DNA of 33,103 nucleotides, from assembly GCA_013314855.1 (NCBI GenBank), contig JABUEW010000039.1, positions 1 through 33,103 of the forward strand, in the 5' to 3' direction. Position 1 is the stretch's first letter, and every line of letters starts with the position of its first letter. This document shows positions 15,438-25,334 of this stretch, in pieces. The notes below the pieces were generated by a model, which saw nothing but the letters and a program-made list of their open reading frames with translations, made no database searches and was not told the DNA's origin. This DNA comes from Bacillota bacterium (lineage in GTDB: Bacteria; Bacillota; Clostridia; Acetivibrionales; DUMC01). A program made the translations under genes and the position numbers.

Positions 15438-16411
15438 TTCAGGGCATCTACTATACTTACCAATATCTTTTCTTTTACATCATGTAAATTACCTTTTATC
15501 GTACAACCGGCAGCTTTTTTATGGCCGCCGCCGGCAAAACTTCCGGCAATAATTGAAACATCTATATCCGAATTTGACCTTAAACTAACTTTTACTTCTT
15601 CTTTCTTCTCCCTGAATAAAACAGCAATTTCCACCCCATGTATATTTCTTCCAAGATTAACAATACCTTCGCATTCTTCATCCCGTGCTCCGGTCTCTTG
15701 CATCATTTTTTCTGTTACGGTAATAAAGGCTATCCGCCCATCCTCTAAAAGTTCCAATGAACTTATTGCAGCCCCAATTAATTTTACTTTCTCTATTGAG
15801 ATTGAATCAAATACCTTTGCAGATATTTCAGTCACATTTATACCGTTATTTAATAAATCTGAAGCTACTAAATGAGTTATATATGTAGTATTGGCAAATC
15901 TAAAACCACCGGTATCGGTTATTATGGCAACATAGAGGCATGTTGAAATATCCGCATCTAGGACTAGTCCCATCATATTTATCAATTGGTATATTATTTC
16001 TCCTGCAGCTGAAGAATTGGAACAAACATAATTAAAATCGGCAAAGTGGGTATTTGTTGGGTGGTGATCAATATTTATAGTAAATTTTACACTTTTAAAT
16101 AATGAAGCTCTATTTCCCAATCTTTCAATATCTCCTGTATCTATAGCAACAACCGTATCAGGCACTTCAATACTATCTGGGAAAACTGCCACCATTTCCT
16201 GTCCCGGAAGAAAACTGTACATTTGTGGCATATCTTCTTCAAGATATACCATTACATTGCTATTTATCCGGCTTAATGCCAGGGCCAGAGCCAACCCTGA
16301 CCCCAACGCATCGCCATCAGCTTGAATATGAGGAAGTACGACAATACTTTTTGACTTCCTTAAAACATCAATTATTTCATCCATTTTTTCATTTAATAAC
16401 GTACTTTTCAT
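15431..16411 (-). CDS. nrnA: DHH/DHHA1 phosphoesterase NrnA (nanoRNase / pAp phosphatase)
   Basis: 326 residues, the usual NrnA size. It degrades 2-5-nt RNAs and dephosphorylates 3'-phosphoadenosine 5'-phosphate using Mn2+. Metal-site motifs in order: HIQADGDALGS (28-38), DTGD (91-94), DHH (115-117) and ITDTGGFR (164-171). The DHHA1 substrate domain ends with the GGGHKKAAGC motif. It starts 11 nt after rbfA; AAAGGGGAT lies about 16 nt upstream, a little far, and an in-frame ATG at 16384 is an alternative. Its stop codon lies inside a 24-bp direct repeat. Order rbfA-nrnA-truB-ribF is standard in Firmicutes. Confidence 0.94.
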   Translation of the reverse strand: MKSTLLNEKMDEIIDVLRKSKSIVVLPHIQADGDALGSGLALALALSRINSNVMVYLEEDMPQMYSFLPGQEMVAVFPDSIEVPDTVVAIDTGDIERLGNRASLFKSVKFTINIDHHPTNTHFADFNYVCSNSSAAGEIIYQLINMMGLVLDADISTCLYVAIITDTGGFRFANTTYITHLVASDLLNNGINVTEISAKVFDSISIEKVKLIGAAISSLELLEDGRIAFITVTEKMMQETGARDEECEGIVNLGRNIHGVEIAVLFREKKEEVKVSLRSNSDIDVSIIAGSFAGGGHKKAAGCTIKGNLHDVKEKILVSIVDALKS

Positions 16412-16422
16412 TCTGCTTGTTT

Positions 16423-16770
16423 CTAATCCCCTTTTATTGTATCATTAATCAGTTTGTTAATATAAATTCCCTGCTCAATAGAGTTGTCAAGTTCAAATAT
16501 TAATTCGGGAGTATACCTTAGTTTAATTCTATGTCCGATCTCTCTTCTAATAAACCCGGCGGCATTTTTGAGTCCCTCTATAGCATTTTTCTTATCTTCT
16601 TCATTTCCTAATACACTTATATATACCCTGGCATATCTTAAATCCCGTGTAGTATCAACCGATACCACACTAACAAATTCAGGCAGCCGCGGGTCTTTTA
16701 GTTCATTTTGTATAATACTGCTAATCTCCCGCTTTATTTCTTCAGATATCCTGTATATTCTTTGAGTCAT
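16423..16770 (-). CDS. rbfA: Ribosome-binding factor A
   Basis: 115 residues, the normal length. A KH-like 30S maturation factor acting on the 5' end of 16S rRNA, important in the cold. It has the family start (R-I-x-x-E-I-x-R-E-I-S-x-I-I) and the [33 protein letters not shown] core, followed by [32 protein letters not shown] is about 10 nt upstream of the ATG. It lies 20 nt after infB in the nus operon. Confidence 0.96.
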   Translation of the reverse strand: MTQRIYRISEEIKREISSIIQNELKDPRLPEFVSVVSVDTTRDLRYARVYISVLGNEEDKKNAIEGLKNAAGFIRREIGHRIKLRYTPELIFELDNSIEQGIYINKLINDTIKGD

Positions 16771-16790
16771 CAGTAAATCACTCCCTAAGC

Positions 16791-19700
16791 CTATTCTTGT
16801 ACTTCCTCCATTATATAAGCCTCAATAATATCTCCTTCTTTAATGTCATTAAACTTATCTATAAGTATTCCACATTCATATCCTTGTGAAACTTCTCTTA
16901 CATCATCCTTGAATCTCTTTAATGACGCAAGTTTTCCCTCGTAAACTACAATACCATCCCTTAAAACACGTATACCGGAATTTCTGGTAATTTTTCCATC
17001 AAGTACATAACTTCCACCTATAGTGCCTATCCCTGATGCTTTAAATAGTTGCCTTACTTCAGCATGCCCCTGAATTACTTCTTCCAGTTTAGGTTCCAAC
17101 ATACCCTTCATTGCAGCTTGTATATCTTCAATAACATCATAGATAATTCTGTATAATCTTATATCTACATTTGAATTTTTAGCAATTTCTGATACATTGG
17201 GTCCAGGCCTTACATTAAAACCGATAATAATAGCATTGGATACATCCGCAAGTTTTACGTCAGTCTCAGTAATACCGCCTACTCCATCATGTATTATATT
17301 AATCTTGACTTCATCATTGCTAAGTTTTTCAATAGACTGTTTTAAAGCCTCAACAGAACCCTGGACATCAGCTTTAATTATCATGTTAAGTTCCTTTACC
17401 TTGCCCTCCTGAATTTGGCTAAATAAATCATCAAGGGAAACTTTAGAGGCCGATTTCTTCATCTGCTCTTCCCTGTATTTTTCTTTTCTTTTTTCTATTA
17501 AGCTTTTCGCAAGTTTTTCGTCTTTTATTGCATAAAATATTTCCCCACTTTCAGGTACTTCAGGAAAGCCCAAGACTTCAACAGGAGTTGAAGGTCCTGC
17601 ATATTTAATACTTTGCCCTTTATCATCATTCATAGCTCTTATCCTGCTCAAAATTGTACCTGATATAATTGTATCACCTACATTCAGTGTTCCTCTCTGC
17701 ACCAATAATGTAACAACAGGTCCCCTGTTCTTATCAAGTTTAGACTCTATTATGGTACCTTTTGCCTGCTTTTTCGGATTTGCCTTGAGTTCAAGCAAGT
17801 CTGCAGTCAATAATACCATTTCAAGGAGCAAATCAATATTCTCACGTTTCAAAGCGGAAACAGGTACAACAACTACATCGCCTCCCCATTCTTCAGGTAC
17901 AAGGCCATGTTCCGTTAGCTGTTGCTTTACCCTTTCCGGGTTTGCTCCAGGCTTATCAATCTTATTTATTGCTACAATTATAGTTACATTGGCTGCTTTT
18001 GCATGATTAATGGCTTCTATTGTCTGGGGCATTATACCGTCATCCGCTGCCACTACAAGTATAGCTATATCCGTTACCTGTGCTCCTCTGGCTCTCAGAG
18101 CAGTAAATGCTTCGTGGCCTGGAGTATCAAGGAAAGTGATATTCCTGTTATTTATATTCACAGTATAAGCACCTATATGTTGTGTTATGCCTCCCTCTTC
18201 ACTTTCAATAACGTTCGTTTTCCTAATTGCATCAAGAAGAGATGTCTTCCCATGGTCTACATGCCCCATTACCACAACCACAGGTGGCCTCGGTCTCAAA
18301 TCTTCCTCATTATCTTCTTCATCATCAAACAAAATGTCCTCTTCATTAACAACAACTTCTTTTTCTGCTTTAATTCCAAATTCATCAGCTATTATTGCCG
18401 CAGTATCATAATCTATCTCCTGGTTTACGGTAACCATAATGCCCATACTTATTAACTTCTTAATAACATCTGCAGCACTTTTCTTCAAGATCTCCGCCAG
18501 ATCTTTTACAGTAATTTTTTCAGGTATCTCAACCATTTTCAACACAGGCTTTGGTGCAGTAACGGAAACATTAATATTATTTTTCTTATCTTTATTTTTG
18601 TCCTCGGTTTTGCGTTTAATAGGCTTTATTGCCTTTTTAGTTTTATGGTCATCATAAAATTCATCAATCAGAATATCTTCTGTTATCAGTTCAGAAATAT
18701 TTCTCTTTCCATCAACTATAATTTCATGCGTTTTAAATTTCTTTTTCCTGCTTACTGAGGTCTGTATTTTAGGCAGTTCTCTTTTTTGTTCCCGTTTTTT
18801 ATCTTTATCAAAATCTTTATTTCGATAGTCAAAATGCTTTATCTCTTCATACTCTATATCAATATCAGGCTCAGGAATTTCGAGAAATTGAGGCTTCTTT
18901 CCCTCCTGTTTATAAGTTTTAGGGCTTGTATATCCTGTACCTTGTCCTTTATTTTTGTTGTTTTTGTTTCCATCTTTCTTTATTTGATCTTGTACAGAAG
19001 ACTTTAATTTGTCATCCTCGGACTTATCAAAATTGGCTTCATATTTCTCTCTACTTTTCTTATCTTTACCCATAGTTTTCATTTCTTCTCCGGCCACAAC
19101 TTTACTTTTTTCACCCTTAAAACCGCTTTTCTCTTGTTGATCTTTGTGTTTTTCTTTTCCATCTTTTAACTCTTTCTGTGCCTCTTTAATTTGTCCTTTT
19201 ATTTTTGTATCGTCTTTGACAGGTTCCTGAACTGATTCTTTGGTTTCTTTTTCATCATTAATATGATTAATAATATTAATCTCCTTAATGTTTTTATTAA
19301 TGCTTTTATCCTCAATTTTGTCCTGGATTTTGTCCTGTACTTTTTTCTCTGTCTCATCTTGAATCTTATCCTGGTCCTTATCCTGTATTTTATCCTGTAT
19401 TTTATCCTGTGCTTTATCCTGTGCCTTATCTATTTTTGCCGGCTTATCTTTCTTTTTTATTACAGGACCTGTATCTCTTACAAAACCTGCCCTTAATCCT
19501 GACCCTGCTATATTTACCTTTATACCACCATACCTTCTTCCCCCCTTGAATTCACCTTTATTACGCCCATGATGATTCTCATCTTTACGGATACCGCTTT
19601 CCTTATACCTATCATTAATTTTTTCATCAACAACAATTTCGGTCGTCCTTATTATCCTTGGTGCACTTTTTGAGTCTTTTGCTTCAGGCTTCTTTTGATC

Positions 19701-19928
19701 CATTTTAGTTTGGGGTGCAAAGGCAGAAGTCTTTTTCTTGTCCTCATCCCTATTCTCTTGCTCATAAGAAACTACACCTATATGTTTATATAAAGCCTCG
19801 ATTTCTTGCTCATCAAGATAGCTCATGTGGTTTTTAACATTTATGTTAATTTCTGCTAGTTTTTCAATAAGCCTTTTACTTGTGGTGTTTAATTCTTTAG
19901 CTAGTTCATAAATCCTAACCTTTTCCAT
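16791..19928 (-). CDS. infB: Translation initiation factor IF-2, long form
   Basis: A GTPase that places fMet-tRNA on the 30S subunit and promotes subunit joining. At 1045 residues it is longer than B. subtilis IF-2 (about 716). An IF2_N helical domain is at 1-50 and a second one at 465-520. Between them lies a linker of about 400 residues dominated by Lys, Asp, Glu and Gln, including QDK repeats. The G domain has GHVDHGKT (555-562), DTPGHEAF (601-608) and NKID (655-658). Domains II, III (C1) and C2 follow to the end, with [13 protein letters not shown] and [28 protein letters not shown] precedes the ATG, 2 nt after the previous stop. The linker length is the only oddity. Confidence 0.97.
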   Translation of the reverse strand: MEKVRIYELAKELNTTSKRLIEKLAEININVKNHMSYLDEQEIEALYKHIGVVSYEQENRDEDKKKTSAFAPQTKMDQKKPEAKDSKSAPRIIRTTEIVVDEKINDRYKESGIRKDENHHGRNKGEFKGGRRYGGIKVNIAGSGLRAGFVRDTGPVIKKKDKPAKIDKAQDKAQDKIQDKIQDKDQDKIQDETEKKVQDKIQDKIEDKSINKNIKEINIINHINDEKETKESVQEPVKDDTKIKGQIKEAQKELKDGKEKHKDQQEKSGFKGEKSKVVAGEEMKTMGKDKKSREKYEANFDKSEDDKLKSSVQDQIKKDGNKNNKNKGQGTGYTSPKTYKQEGKKPQFLEIPEPDIDIEYEEIKHFDYRNKDFDKDKKREQKRELPKIQTSVSRKKKFKTHEIIVDGKRNISELITEDILIDEFYDDHKTKKAIKPIKRKTEDKNKDKKNNINVSVTAPKPVLKMVEIPEKITVKDLAEILKKSAADVIKKLISMGIMVTVNQEIDYDTAAIIADEFGIKAEKEVVVNEEDILFDDEEDNEEDLRPRPPVVVVMGHVDHGKTSLLDAIRKTNVIESEEGGITQHIGAYTVNINNRNITFLDTPGHEAFTALRARGAQVTDIAILVVAADDGIMPQTIEAINHAKAANVTIIVAINKIDKPGANPERVKQQLTEHGLVPEEWGGDVVVVPVSALKRENIDLLLEMVLLTADLLELKANPKKQAKGTIIESKLDKNRGPVVTLLVQRGTLNVGDTIISGTILSRIRAMNDDKGQSIKYAGPSTPVEVLGFPEVPESGEIFYAIKDEKLAKSLIEKRKEKYREEQMKKSASKVSLDDLFSQIQEGKVKELNMIIKADVQGSVEALKQSIEKLSNDEVKINIIHDGVGGITETDVKLADVSNAIIIGFNVRPGPNVSEIAKNSNVDIRLYRIIYDVIEDIQAAMKGMLEPKLEEVIQGHAEVRQLFKASGIGTIGGSYVLDGKITRNSGIRVLRDGIVVYEGKLASLKRFKDDVREVSQGYECGILIDKFNDIKEGDIIEAYIMEEVQE
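19305..19436 (-). repeat. 12-nt tandem repeats in the infB linker
   Basis: Coding-strand units of the form CAGGATAAAATA/GCA encode QDKI or QDKA about nine times (residues 165-208), interrupted by DETEKKV. The region is predicted to be disordered or helical and highly charged. Unit length preserves the frame, so copy number can drift between strains. Confidence 0.75.
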
Positions 19929-19930
19929 AT

Positions 19931-20257
19931 TTACACACCCCCAATTCCCGTTTTTTGGTTATCTATCATTTCCACAAGCTTCTTTGCAAACTCTTCCTGT
20001 AAAATTGCAATAACTACCCTCATGTCTTTTCCCGTAAATTTACCAAGTAAATCCCTTTCTCCAAATATTCTAATATCAACTCCTCTATGTCTGCACATAT
20101 TTATGAAGCGCATTTTCATATTATTTGATGCATCTTCAGCTATTATTACTAAATGAGCCTTTCTTTTTTTTACAGCTTTTTCGCACCCTTCTTCTCCTGA
20201 TATAAGTTTACCGGCTTTTGTCGCTAATCCCAAAAAAGAATATATTTTATCCTTCAT
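19931..20257 (-). CDS. L7Ae-family RNA-binding protein (YlxQ-like)
   Basis: 108 residues of the L7Ae/L30e/S12e/Gadd45 fold, with the family start [25 protein letters not shown] and the strand [13 protein letters not shown]. Bacterial homologues (YlxQ, YbxF) bind kink-turn-type RNA. Its exact cellular role is not settled. An ATG at 20255-20257 with GGAGG 6 nt upstream is preferred over the adjacent TTG. It overlaps the end of ylxR by 11 nt and ends 2 nt before infB, so translation is coupled in this operon. Confidence 0.9.
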   Translation of the reverse strand: MKDKIYSFLGLATKAGKLISGEEGCEKAVKKRKAHLVIIAEDASNNMKMRFINMCRHRGVDIRIFGERDLLGKFTGKDMRVVIAILQEEFAKKLVEMIDNQKTGIGGV

Positions 20258-20522
20258 CAATCTCCTCCATTTGTTTTCTCAATATATCATATATTTCAGG
20301 ACTAATTACCATTTCAAAGCTCTTTTCCAGTCTTTTGCCTTTAATTGCTTTTTCAAGGCATGACTTTTGCCGGCATACATATGCCCCACGTCCATGCATT
20401 TTACCTGTAAGATCAACAGATATTACATTTTCTTTATTTTTAACAACCCTTATCAACTCTTTTTTGGGTTTCGATTCCTTACATCCAAGGCACATGCGCA
20501 TGGGTACCTTTTTCTGTTTCAT
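20247..20522 (-). CDS. rnpM: YlxR/RnpM (DUF448) RNA-binding protein
   Basis: 91 residues. B. subtilis YlxR is described as a modulator of RNase P (RnpM). Conserved features are the start KxVPMRMCLGCKESKPKKELIRVV, the C11-x-x-C14 pair, GRGAYVC, and a second C-x4-C. I chose the ATG at 20520-20522 because homologues begin there. An in-frame ATG at 20555 overlapping the nusA stop as ATGA would add 11 unrelated residues; GGGAG lies 12 nt before the chosen start. The 3' end overlaps the L7Ae gene. Confidence 0.93.
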   Translation of the reverse strand: MKQKKVPMRMCLGCKESKPKKELIRVVKNKENVISVDLTGKMHGRGAYVCRQKSCLEKAIKGKRLEKSFEMVISPEIYDILRKQMEEIDEG

Positions 20523-20551
20523 ACTGTACCACACTCCCAAATTTTGCAAAA

Positions 20552-21640
20552 TCATTCTTCAGGTTTATAGTTAACATCAAAGTTTAATAATTGTTGTTCT
20601 ATTTCAGCTCTCAATTGAGACTCGCTTTTAATATCAATCTTCCAACCTGTAAGTTTTGCAGCTAACCGGGCATTTTGTCCTTCCTTGCCTATAGCAAGGG
20701 ATAACTGGTAGTCAGGTACTATTACTCTTGCACTCTTTTCTTTTTCATTTATATCAACCCTTAAGACTTTTGCAGGACTTAAGCTGCTTGAAATATACTC
20801 TCCTGGATTACTACTCCACTTAATAATATCAATCTTTTCACCCCTAATTTCATCAACAACAGCTTGAACTCTAATACCCTTATGGCCCACACAGGCCCCT
20901 ACCGGATCTACATTCTCTTCTTTCGAATAAACAGCAATTTTTGTCCTTGACCCCGGTTCCCTCGAAATACCTTTTATCTCAACAATACCATCATGTATTT
21001 CCGGTACTTCAAGTTCAAACAACCTTTTAACTAATCCTGGATGAGTCCTTGAAACCATAATTTGAGGGCCTTTCGGCGTTTTCTTGACTTCAACTATATA
21101 AACTTTAAGCCTATCATTTAAATTATATTCTTCACCAACAGTTTGCTCTAAAGGAGTTAATATCGCCTCGGCTTTCCCTAAATCAATTATTACATTTTTC
21201 TTCTCATACCTTTGCACCAAACCGCTTACAATATCTCCTTCTTTATTGTAATATTCTTCAAATATAATCCCTCTTTCAGCTTCCTTAATTCTTTGCACTA
21301 CAACCTGCTTTGCAGCCTGGGCAGCAATCCTCCCAAATTTCTTTGGTGTTACTTCTACTTCAATCATATCGTTTTCTTCAGCGGTAACCTTCATTTTTCT
21401 TGCCGCTTCTAACGATATATCAAAAAGGTCATTTTTAGGTTCTGATGTCACTTTTTTTAAAGCAAATACCTTCACTTCCCCAGTTTCCCTATCAATATAT
21501 ATTCTGGCGTTTTGAGCTGGTCCAAAATTCTTTTTGTAAGCCGACACCAGAGCTGCTTCAATAGCATTAATAAGAAGCTCCTTATCAATCCCCTTTTCTT
21601 TTTCCAATTGTTCCAAAGCATGTATTAGTTCTACACTCAT
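20552..21640 (-). CDS. nusA: Transcription termination/antitermination factor NusA
   Basis: 362 residues, the short Gram-positive form without the acidic repeats of E. coli NusA. It binds RNA polymerase and nascent RNA to modulate pausing and termination. The N-terminal RNAP-binding domain is at about 1-130, an S1 domain at about 135-200 ([21 protein letters not shown]), KH1 at about 225-290 (with [19 protein letters not shown]) and KH2 at about 300-350 ([21 protein letters not shown]). AAGGAGGT lies 11 nt upstream. It follows rimP by 24 nt. Confidence 0.97.
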   Translation of the reverse strand: MSVELIHALEQLEKEKGIDKELLINAIEAALVSAYKKNFGPAQNARIYIDRETGEVKVFALKKVTSEPKNDLFDISLEAARKMKVTAEENDMIEVEVTPKKFGRIAAQAAKQVVVQRIKEAERGIIFEEYYNKEGDIVSGLVQRYEKKNVIIDLGKAEAILTPLEQTVGEEYNLNDRLKVYIVEVKKTPKGPQIMVSRTHPGLVKRLFELEVPEIHDGIVEIKGISREPGSRTKIAVYSKEENVDPVGACVGHKGIRVQAVVDEIRGEKIDIIKWSSNPGEYISSSLSPAKVLRVDINEKEKSARVIVPDYQLSLAIGKEGQNARLAAKLTGWKIDIKSESQLRAEIEQQLLNFDVNYKPEE

Positions 21641-21664
21641 CCCCTACTGCTACCTCCTTAAAAA

Positions 21665-22129
21665 TTAAAACTTTATCGCCCTTTTTGCCAATGCTATCTC
21701 ACTTTTATTAAAATGCATTATTACACCGTTTTCCAGTTTTACAACAACATTGTTATCTATTAAACCTACAAGTTCACCTTCAAAAACCTTCTTACCATCA
21801 ATAGGATGAAATAGCTTTAATTCTATCATCTCTCCCTTATACCTTTCAAAATCCCTGTCCTTCTTAAGCGGCCTTTCCAGGCCTGGAGATGAAACCTCAA
21901 AAATATAACTATGCTTAATAGGGTCAATTCTGTCCAATTCATCGCTCAACTGCTCACTTACAGCCTGGCAATCGTCTATAGTAATTCCACCAGGCTTATC
22001 TATATAAATCCTCAAGTACCAATTTTTGCCTTCCTTAGTAAATTCTACATCTACCAGTTCAAAAACCATTCTTTCTATTATTGGTAATGCCATTTTTGCA
22101 ACTATATCCTCAATCTTTTTATTTCCCAT
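21665..22129 (-). CDS. rimP: Ribosome maturation factor RimP
   Basis: 154 residues, the normal length. Needed for 30S assembly around S12 and S19. It shows the family segments ELVDVEFTKEGKNWYLRIYIDKPGGITIDDCQAVSEQLSDELD and YIFEVSSPGLERPLKKDRDFERY, then the C-terminal SH3-like barrel. GGAG lies 7 nt before the ATG. First gene of the nus operon, 160 nt downstream of a predicted promoter and behind a structured leader. Confidence 0.96.
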   Translation of the reverse strand: MGNKKIEDIVAKMALPIIERMVFELVDVEFTKEGKNWYLRIYIDKPGGITIDDCQAVSEQLSDELDRIDPIKHSYIFEVSSPGLERPLKKDRDFERYKGEMIELKLFHPIDGKKVFEGELVGLIDNNVVVKLENGVIMHFNKSEIALAKRAIKF

Positions 22130-22161
22130 ATCAACTCTCCAAATATTTTATTTCCTCAAAC

Positions 22162-22265
22162 AAATTTGGCATGACATTAAGTCGTGCCAAATTTAAGTGT
22201 AAGCACAACATACACTTCAATAATAGGAAAGAGTGGGACTTCCCCACTCCTTGCCTTAAGTGTAA
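22162..22265 (-). promoter_or_regulatory. Structured 5' leader of the rimP-nusA-infB operon
   Basis: Three stem-loops can form in the transcript. A 14-bp stem with one G-U position (22162-22175 with 22181-22194) lies nearest rimP. A 7-bp stem GAGTGGG/CCCACTC (22231-22237, 22243-22249) lies further upstream. TACACTT at 22211-22217 can pair with either of two identical flanking copies of its complement, inside the 10-nt repeat TTAAGTGTAA at 22193-22202 and 22256-22265. The two pairings exclude each other, which is what a conformational switch would need. No U-run follows the hairpins, so a classical attenuator is not supported. The only riboswitch-like feature is the alternative pairing itself. 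Confidence 0.45.
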
Positions 22266-22288
22266 TGCTATTACTTTAGTCTAGTATT

Positions 22289-22317
22289 ATTATAACACTA
22301 TTATCACTATTTAGCAA
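22289..22317 (-). promoter_or_regulatory. Sigma-A-type promoter of the rimP-nusA-infB operon
   Basis: On the minus strand, -35 TTGCTA (22312-22317) and a perfect -10 TATAAT (22289-22294) are 17 nt apart. The predicted transcription start is near 22282, giving a leader of about 150 nt before rimP. Confidence 0.75.
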
Positions 22318-22378
22318 TATTTTATTAGAGTTATTTTTAGTATCATTTAAAAGTTGACCTATAATGATATTTTTATTT

Positions 22379-23794
22379 TTACTTTTGTGAAGATGAAGAA
22401 CATACAAATGAATAAAGCATTGCATTCTTAAGATAGAATTTCAACTTTATAGTCTTTCCTTTAAGTTCCGTAAGAGAAACCTTATCTCTCCATGTTACCC
22501 TGTGGTGTATTGAATTTCCGTCAAACAGGGCACATTCCACTCTTTTATACCCTGTAAAATAATTTCCAAAATGGTGCCCATCCTCATCAAGCACAGACAC
22601 CGCAATATAGCCGCCTTTTGCATCTGCATTTATAAACAATTCGTCACCCTTGCATATAAAAGGTTTCGTTACAATATAACCTTCTTCCTCTCCAGCGTCC
22701 AATGAAACAAATCCGCTTTTTCTCAATTTCGCAAGGCATATATAACCTCCGCGTTGTGCAATAATGCCTCCCTGCTTTTTTAAATCATTGGGACGTTTTC
22801 CGTTTATATCCTCAGTAATTCCATGATCCACCAGATATCCACCATAGTAAAACCACAATTCATCTTCCATGTCAACTGGGGCTCTTGCGCAGTATATCAT
22901 TTTACTATCGACACTTCCAGGAGGTCCATTGGGTATAAATACCTTTCTGTCACAAGCCCTGTTCCAATTATACCCATCTCTACTATATGCCAGCTGGATA
23001 TTCATTGTTCCTGCCATCCTAGGATTGGGTTCTTCCTCGTATGTGTGGTATACAGAAGGAAGACCGATATATATATCCCCGTACTTAAAAACAGGCATGC
23101 CGTAAAATTCAAGATTCGGCGGATCTTTTTCATCAGGCTCAAGCACATAAACAGGTTCGCTCCAGTGAATAAAGTCTTCACTCTCTAATCTGGTAACAAC
23201 CCGTATTCTTCTCCCATCGCTTGCCTGCCTGGGTTTGCTATAAACAACATATTTCCCGCAGCTCTCATCCCAACCTGCAAGCATATGGACATCACCTGTA
23301 TTTTCAATTACAGGATTGCCTTCATATTTGCTCCAATTAATACCATCCGGGGAAAAGGCAACAGACATAGAAGGGTTGTGCTGTTCCCAAAAAAGGGCTT
23401 TATAACGCCTGTCCGGGTTTGTCTCCCTTTCGTCCTTCATAACGTTTACGGGAGATATGTCTATCAAGAATATGTTATTATCTTTACTACCTTCATATTC
23501 AATAAGACCAAGGTTTGGCCTTTCCCAAAAAATGCCATCTCTCGAAGTAGCGTAACATCCCGTGTATGGCGTTCCCCCGTATCCCTGATACCACATTTTA
23601 TATATTCCCTCATCTTTTAATACCGTTCCGAAAAGGTTCACTGAATGTCCTTCCCATCTTGCAACAGGTCTCATTATAGGATTACCAACGTATTTTATAG
23701 GCTGGTGAAGAGTGCGTTGAATATTTACCTTTTGCTCAATTAGGTAATCATCAATAAAAATAACTTCCCTCCCTGAAATATCTAATGCCCCCAT
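22379..23794 (-). CDS. Beta-propeller glycoside-hydrolase-like protein A
   Basis: 471 residues with no signal peptide, so probably cytoplasmic. Four copies of a blade motif, S-x-D-(G)-x-x-W, recur: ATSRDGIFWERP, FSPDGINWSKY, ESEDFIHWSEP and AYSRDGYNWNRA. KYVGNPIMRP and GNPVI phrases also recur. Together these indicate a five-bladed propeller like GH32, GH43 and GH130-type enzymes. The last ~110 residues look like a beta-sandwich. Catalytic acids cannot be assigned. Perfect AAGGAGGT lies 6 nt before the ATG. It is a diverged paralogue of the next upstream gene (shared GNPxxRP start, AGTMxxQLAYSRDG, FIPxGxPGxxD, AKLRxxGFVxLxA, KNAxLYS). It is the last gene of the importer operon, with its stop 62 nt from the -35 of the nus promoter. 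Family name unknown to me. Confidence 0.75.
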   Translation of the reverse strand: MGALDISGREVIFIDDYLIEQKVNIQRTLHQPIKYVGNPIMRPVARWEGHSVNLFGTVLKDEGIYKMWYQGYGGTPYTGCYATSRDGIFWERPNLGLIEYEGSKDNNIFLIDISPVNVMKDERETNPDRRYKALFWEQHNPSMSVAFSPDGINWSKYEGNPVIENTGDVHMLAGWDESCGKYVVYSKPRQASDGRRIRVVTRLESEDFIHWSEPVYVLEPDEKDPPNLEFYGMPVFKYGDIYIGLPSVYHTYEEEPNPRMAGTMNIQLAYSRDGYNWNRACDRKVFIPNGPPGSVDSKMIYCARAPVDMEDELWFYYGGYLVDHGITEDINGKRPNDLKKQGGIIAQRGGYICLAKLRKSGFVSLDAGEEEGYIVTKPFICKGDELFINADAKGGYIAVSVLDEDGHHFGNYFTGYKRVECALFDGNSIHHRVTWRDKVSLTELKGKTIKLKFYLKNAMLYSFVCSSSSQK

Positions 23795-23862
23795 CAGGTT
23801 ACCTCCTTGATTATATTCCTTAATTATATTTCTTGCTTATCATATTTTTACAAATTATTTCA

Positions 23863-25317
23863 TTATTCTTCTATGTCATACTTTGGATTAAGACAGCTTA
23901 TCTCCTTGAACTGCCAATACCTGGCTGGATCCTCTCCGTTGGGGAATAAAACAGAGTAAAGTCTGGCATTCTTTGCCCTCACTTTAAGCCGGATAACCTG
24001 TCCAGTAATCTTTTCAAGGTCAGATGTTCCATTCCAGCATACCTTATGTGCCATACAATCACCCGTAAAAGGCTCACAATTATCGAAGGCAAATCCCTCT
24101 ATAGCTTCTCCTTTCGTATCACATACTTCCACCTTTACATAGCCTCCGCATGCTGCAGCATTGAGATATATATCTCCCTCTGTCACCATGAAAGGCCGGG
24201 TCATAAGCTCGCATACTTCCTCACGGGCTTCCAGTTCCACAAAACCGTCTGGTCTTAGTTTTGCCATCCCGATACACTCCTTTGATATTTCACTGTAAGG
24301 AATCCTTATAGGACCGGAATGATCAAAGGAAGATCCCGAAAAGTAGAAGTATATCCCATCCGGCCTATATATAGCTGTAGAGGAGGGAATGAGGCACTGT
24401 GCATCCCAGTCGCCAGGCCCCCCAAAAGGTATAAATTTTTGCCCCTGGAAGCATCTGTGCCATCCAAAGCCGTCACGGCTGTAGGCAAGTTGTACATCCA
24501 TGGTACCAGCCATTTTATTGTAATTAGGGTCTACCTTGTAGTCGAATGTATTGTACACGGATATCCATCCCATGATATATGAACCATACGGAGTCATTTG
24601 CATGCCATAAAACTGTGTGCCGCAGGGGTCTCCCTGTCCGGGTTCTATAGCCAGTACCGGCCTAGTCCAGTTTATCAGGTCAAGGCTCTCACTAACCCAT
24701 ACACGCCTGTCGGGTACCCTTGTCCTGAAAGAAACTCTGTAATGACCTGTAACAGGATCACGGTAAAAGCCTACATGGCAATCGCTGTGTACATCTATAA
24801 CCGCTTTTCCGTCATTGAAAGGTTTCCAGTGTATACCGTCTGGGGAAGTGTAAATGGTTATGCCGCATTTATTAACGTAAGGAGCCATGGCCAGTTTGAA
24901 TCTCCTTTCAGGATCGGGATCCATGTCATCTATTATAACAGTAGGGCCATGAGTACCCTTATCATTGTCCATTACTATGTTTGTACCCTCCACTACATCC
25001 AGCTTAGGTTTTATCCAGTTTATGCCGTCCTTGGAAAAAGCATAATTAAGGTATGCATATGCCTTATCTTTATCTGCTTCACTTATGCCTGGCTCATAGT
25101 AATGAGTAGAATACCAGGTCTTGAAAAGCCTATCATTAATATCGAACAGAGCCGTGCCATAATAATGTACCCTCTTGAACTCATGTGGAAGTTCTGGTCT
25201 TATAACAGGGTTGCCCTCATATTTTTTAGGTTGACCAAGTCGGCTATTGAAGCCATTTATATACTCATAACACCTATTGTCCAAGAAAAGAAACTTTATT
25301 GCCTTACTCTTACTCAT
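23863..25317 (-). CDS. Beta-propeller glycoside-hydrolase-like protein B
   Basis: 484 residues from the ATG at 25315-25317, chosen because AAAGGAG precedes it; an ATG 7 codons earlier overlaps the stop of the flavoprotein gene. Blade motifs FSKDGINWIKP, TSPDGIHWKPF, SESLDLINWTRP and AYSRDGFGWHRC mark a five-bladed propeller. A C-terminal sandwich-like domain shares YxNAxAxGGYVxVxVxDxxG and KNARLYS with paralogue A. No signal peptide, so a cytoplasmic enzyme is likely, acting on material brought in by the adjacent ABC importer. It starts 17 nt after the flavoprotein gene. The pair probably arose by tandem duplication and then specialised, since blade interiors differ strongly. Confidence 0.75.
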   Translation of the reverse strand: MSKSKAIKFLFLDNRCYEYINGFNSRLGQPKKYEGNPVIRPELPHEFKRVHYYGTALFDINDRLFKTWYSTHYYEPGISEADKDKAYAYLNYAFSKDGINWIKPKLDVVEGTNIVMDNDKGTHGPTVIIDDMDPDPERRFKLAMAPYVNKCGITIYTSPDGIHWKPFNDGKAVIDVHSDCHVGFYRDPVTGHYRVSFRTRVPDRRVWVSESLDLINWTRPVLAIEPGQGDPCGTQFYGMQMTPYGSYIMGWISVYNTFDYKVDPNYNKMAGTMDVQLAYSRDGFGWHRCFQGQKFIPFGGPGDWDAQCLIPSSTAIYRPDGIYFYFSGSSFDHSGPIRIPYSEISKECIGMAKLRPDGFVELEAREEVCELMTRPFMVTEGDIYLNAAACGGYVKVEVCDTKGEAIEGFAFDNCEPFTGDCMAHKVCWNGTSDLEKITGQVIRLKVRAKNARLYSVLFPNGEDPARYWQFKEISCLNPKYDIEE

Positions 25318-25334
25318 AATTTTTTCTCCTTTCA

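Noticed and set aside
15325-15552. A 75-codon plus-strand reading frame starting MLGKRGAKTGAYVG
   Set aside because: It is a read-through of the palindromic element into the antisense of nrnA, has no good ribosome binding site, and its first half is the hairpin sequence itself.
17922-18455. A 177-codon plus-strand reading frame
   Set aside because: It is antisense to the IF-2 G domain and linker; it is a shadow of strong codon bias, with no start signal.
22342-22370. Hairpin TATCATT...AATGATA followed by a T-run in plus direction, resembling a terminator
   Set aside because: No plus-strand gene precedes it, the stem is only 7 A/T-rich pairs with a long loop, and on the minus strand it has no following U-run.
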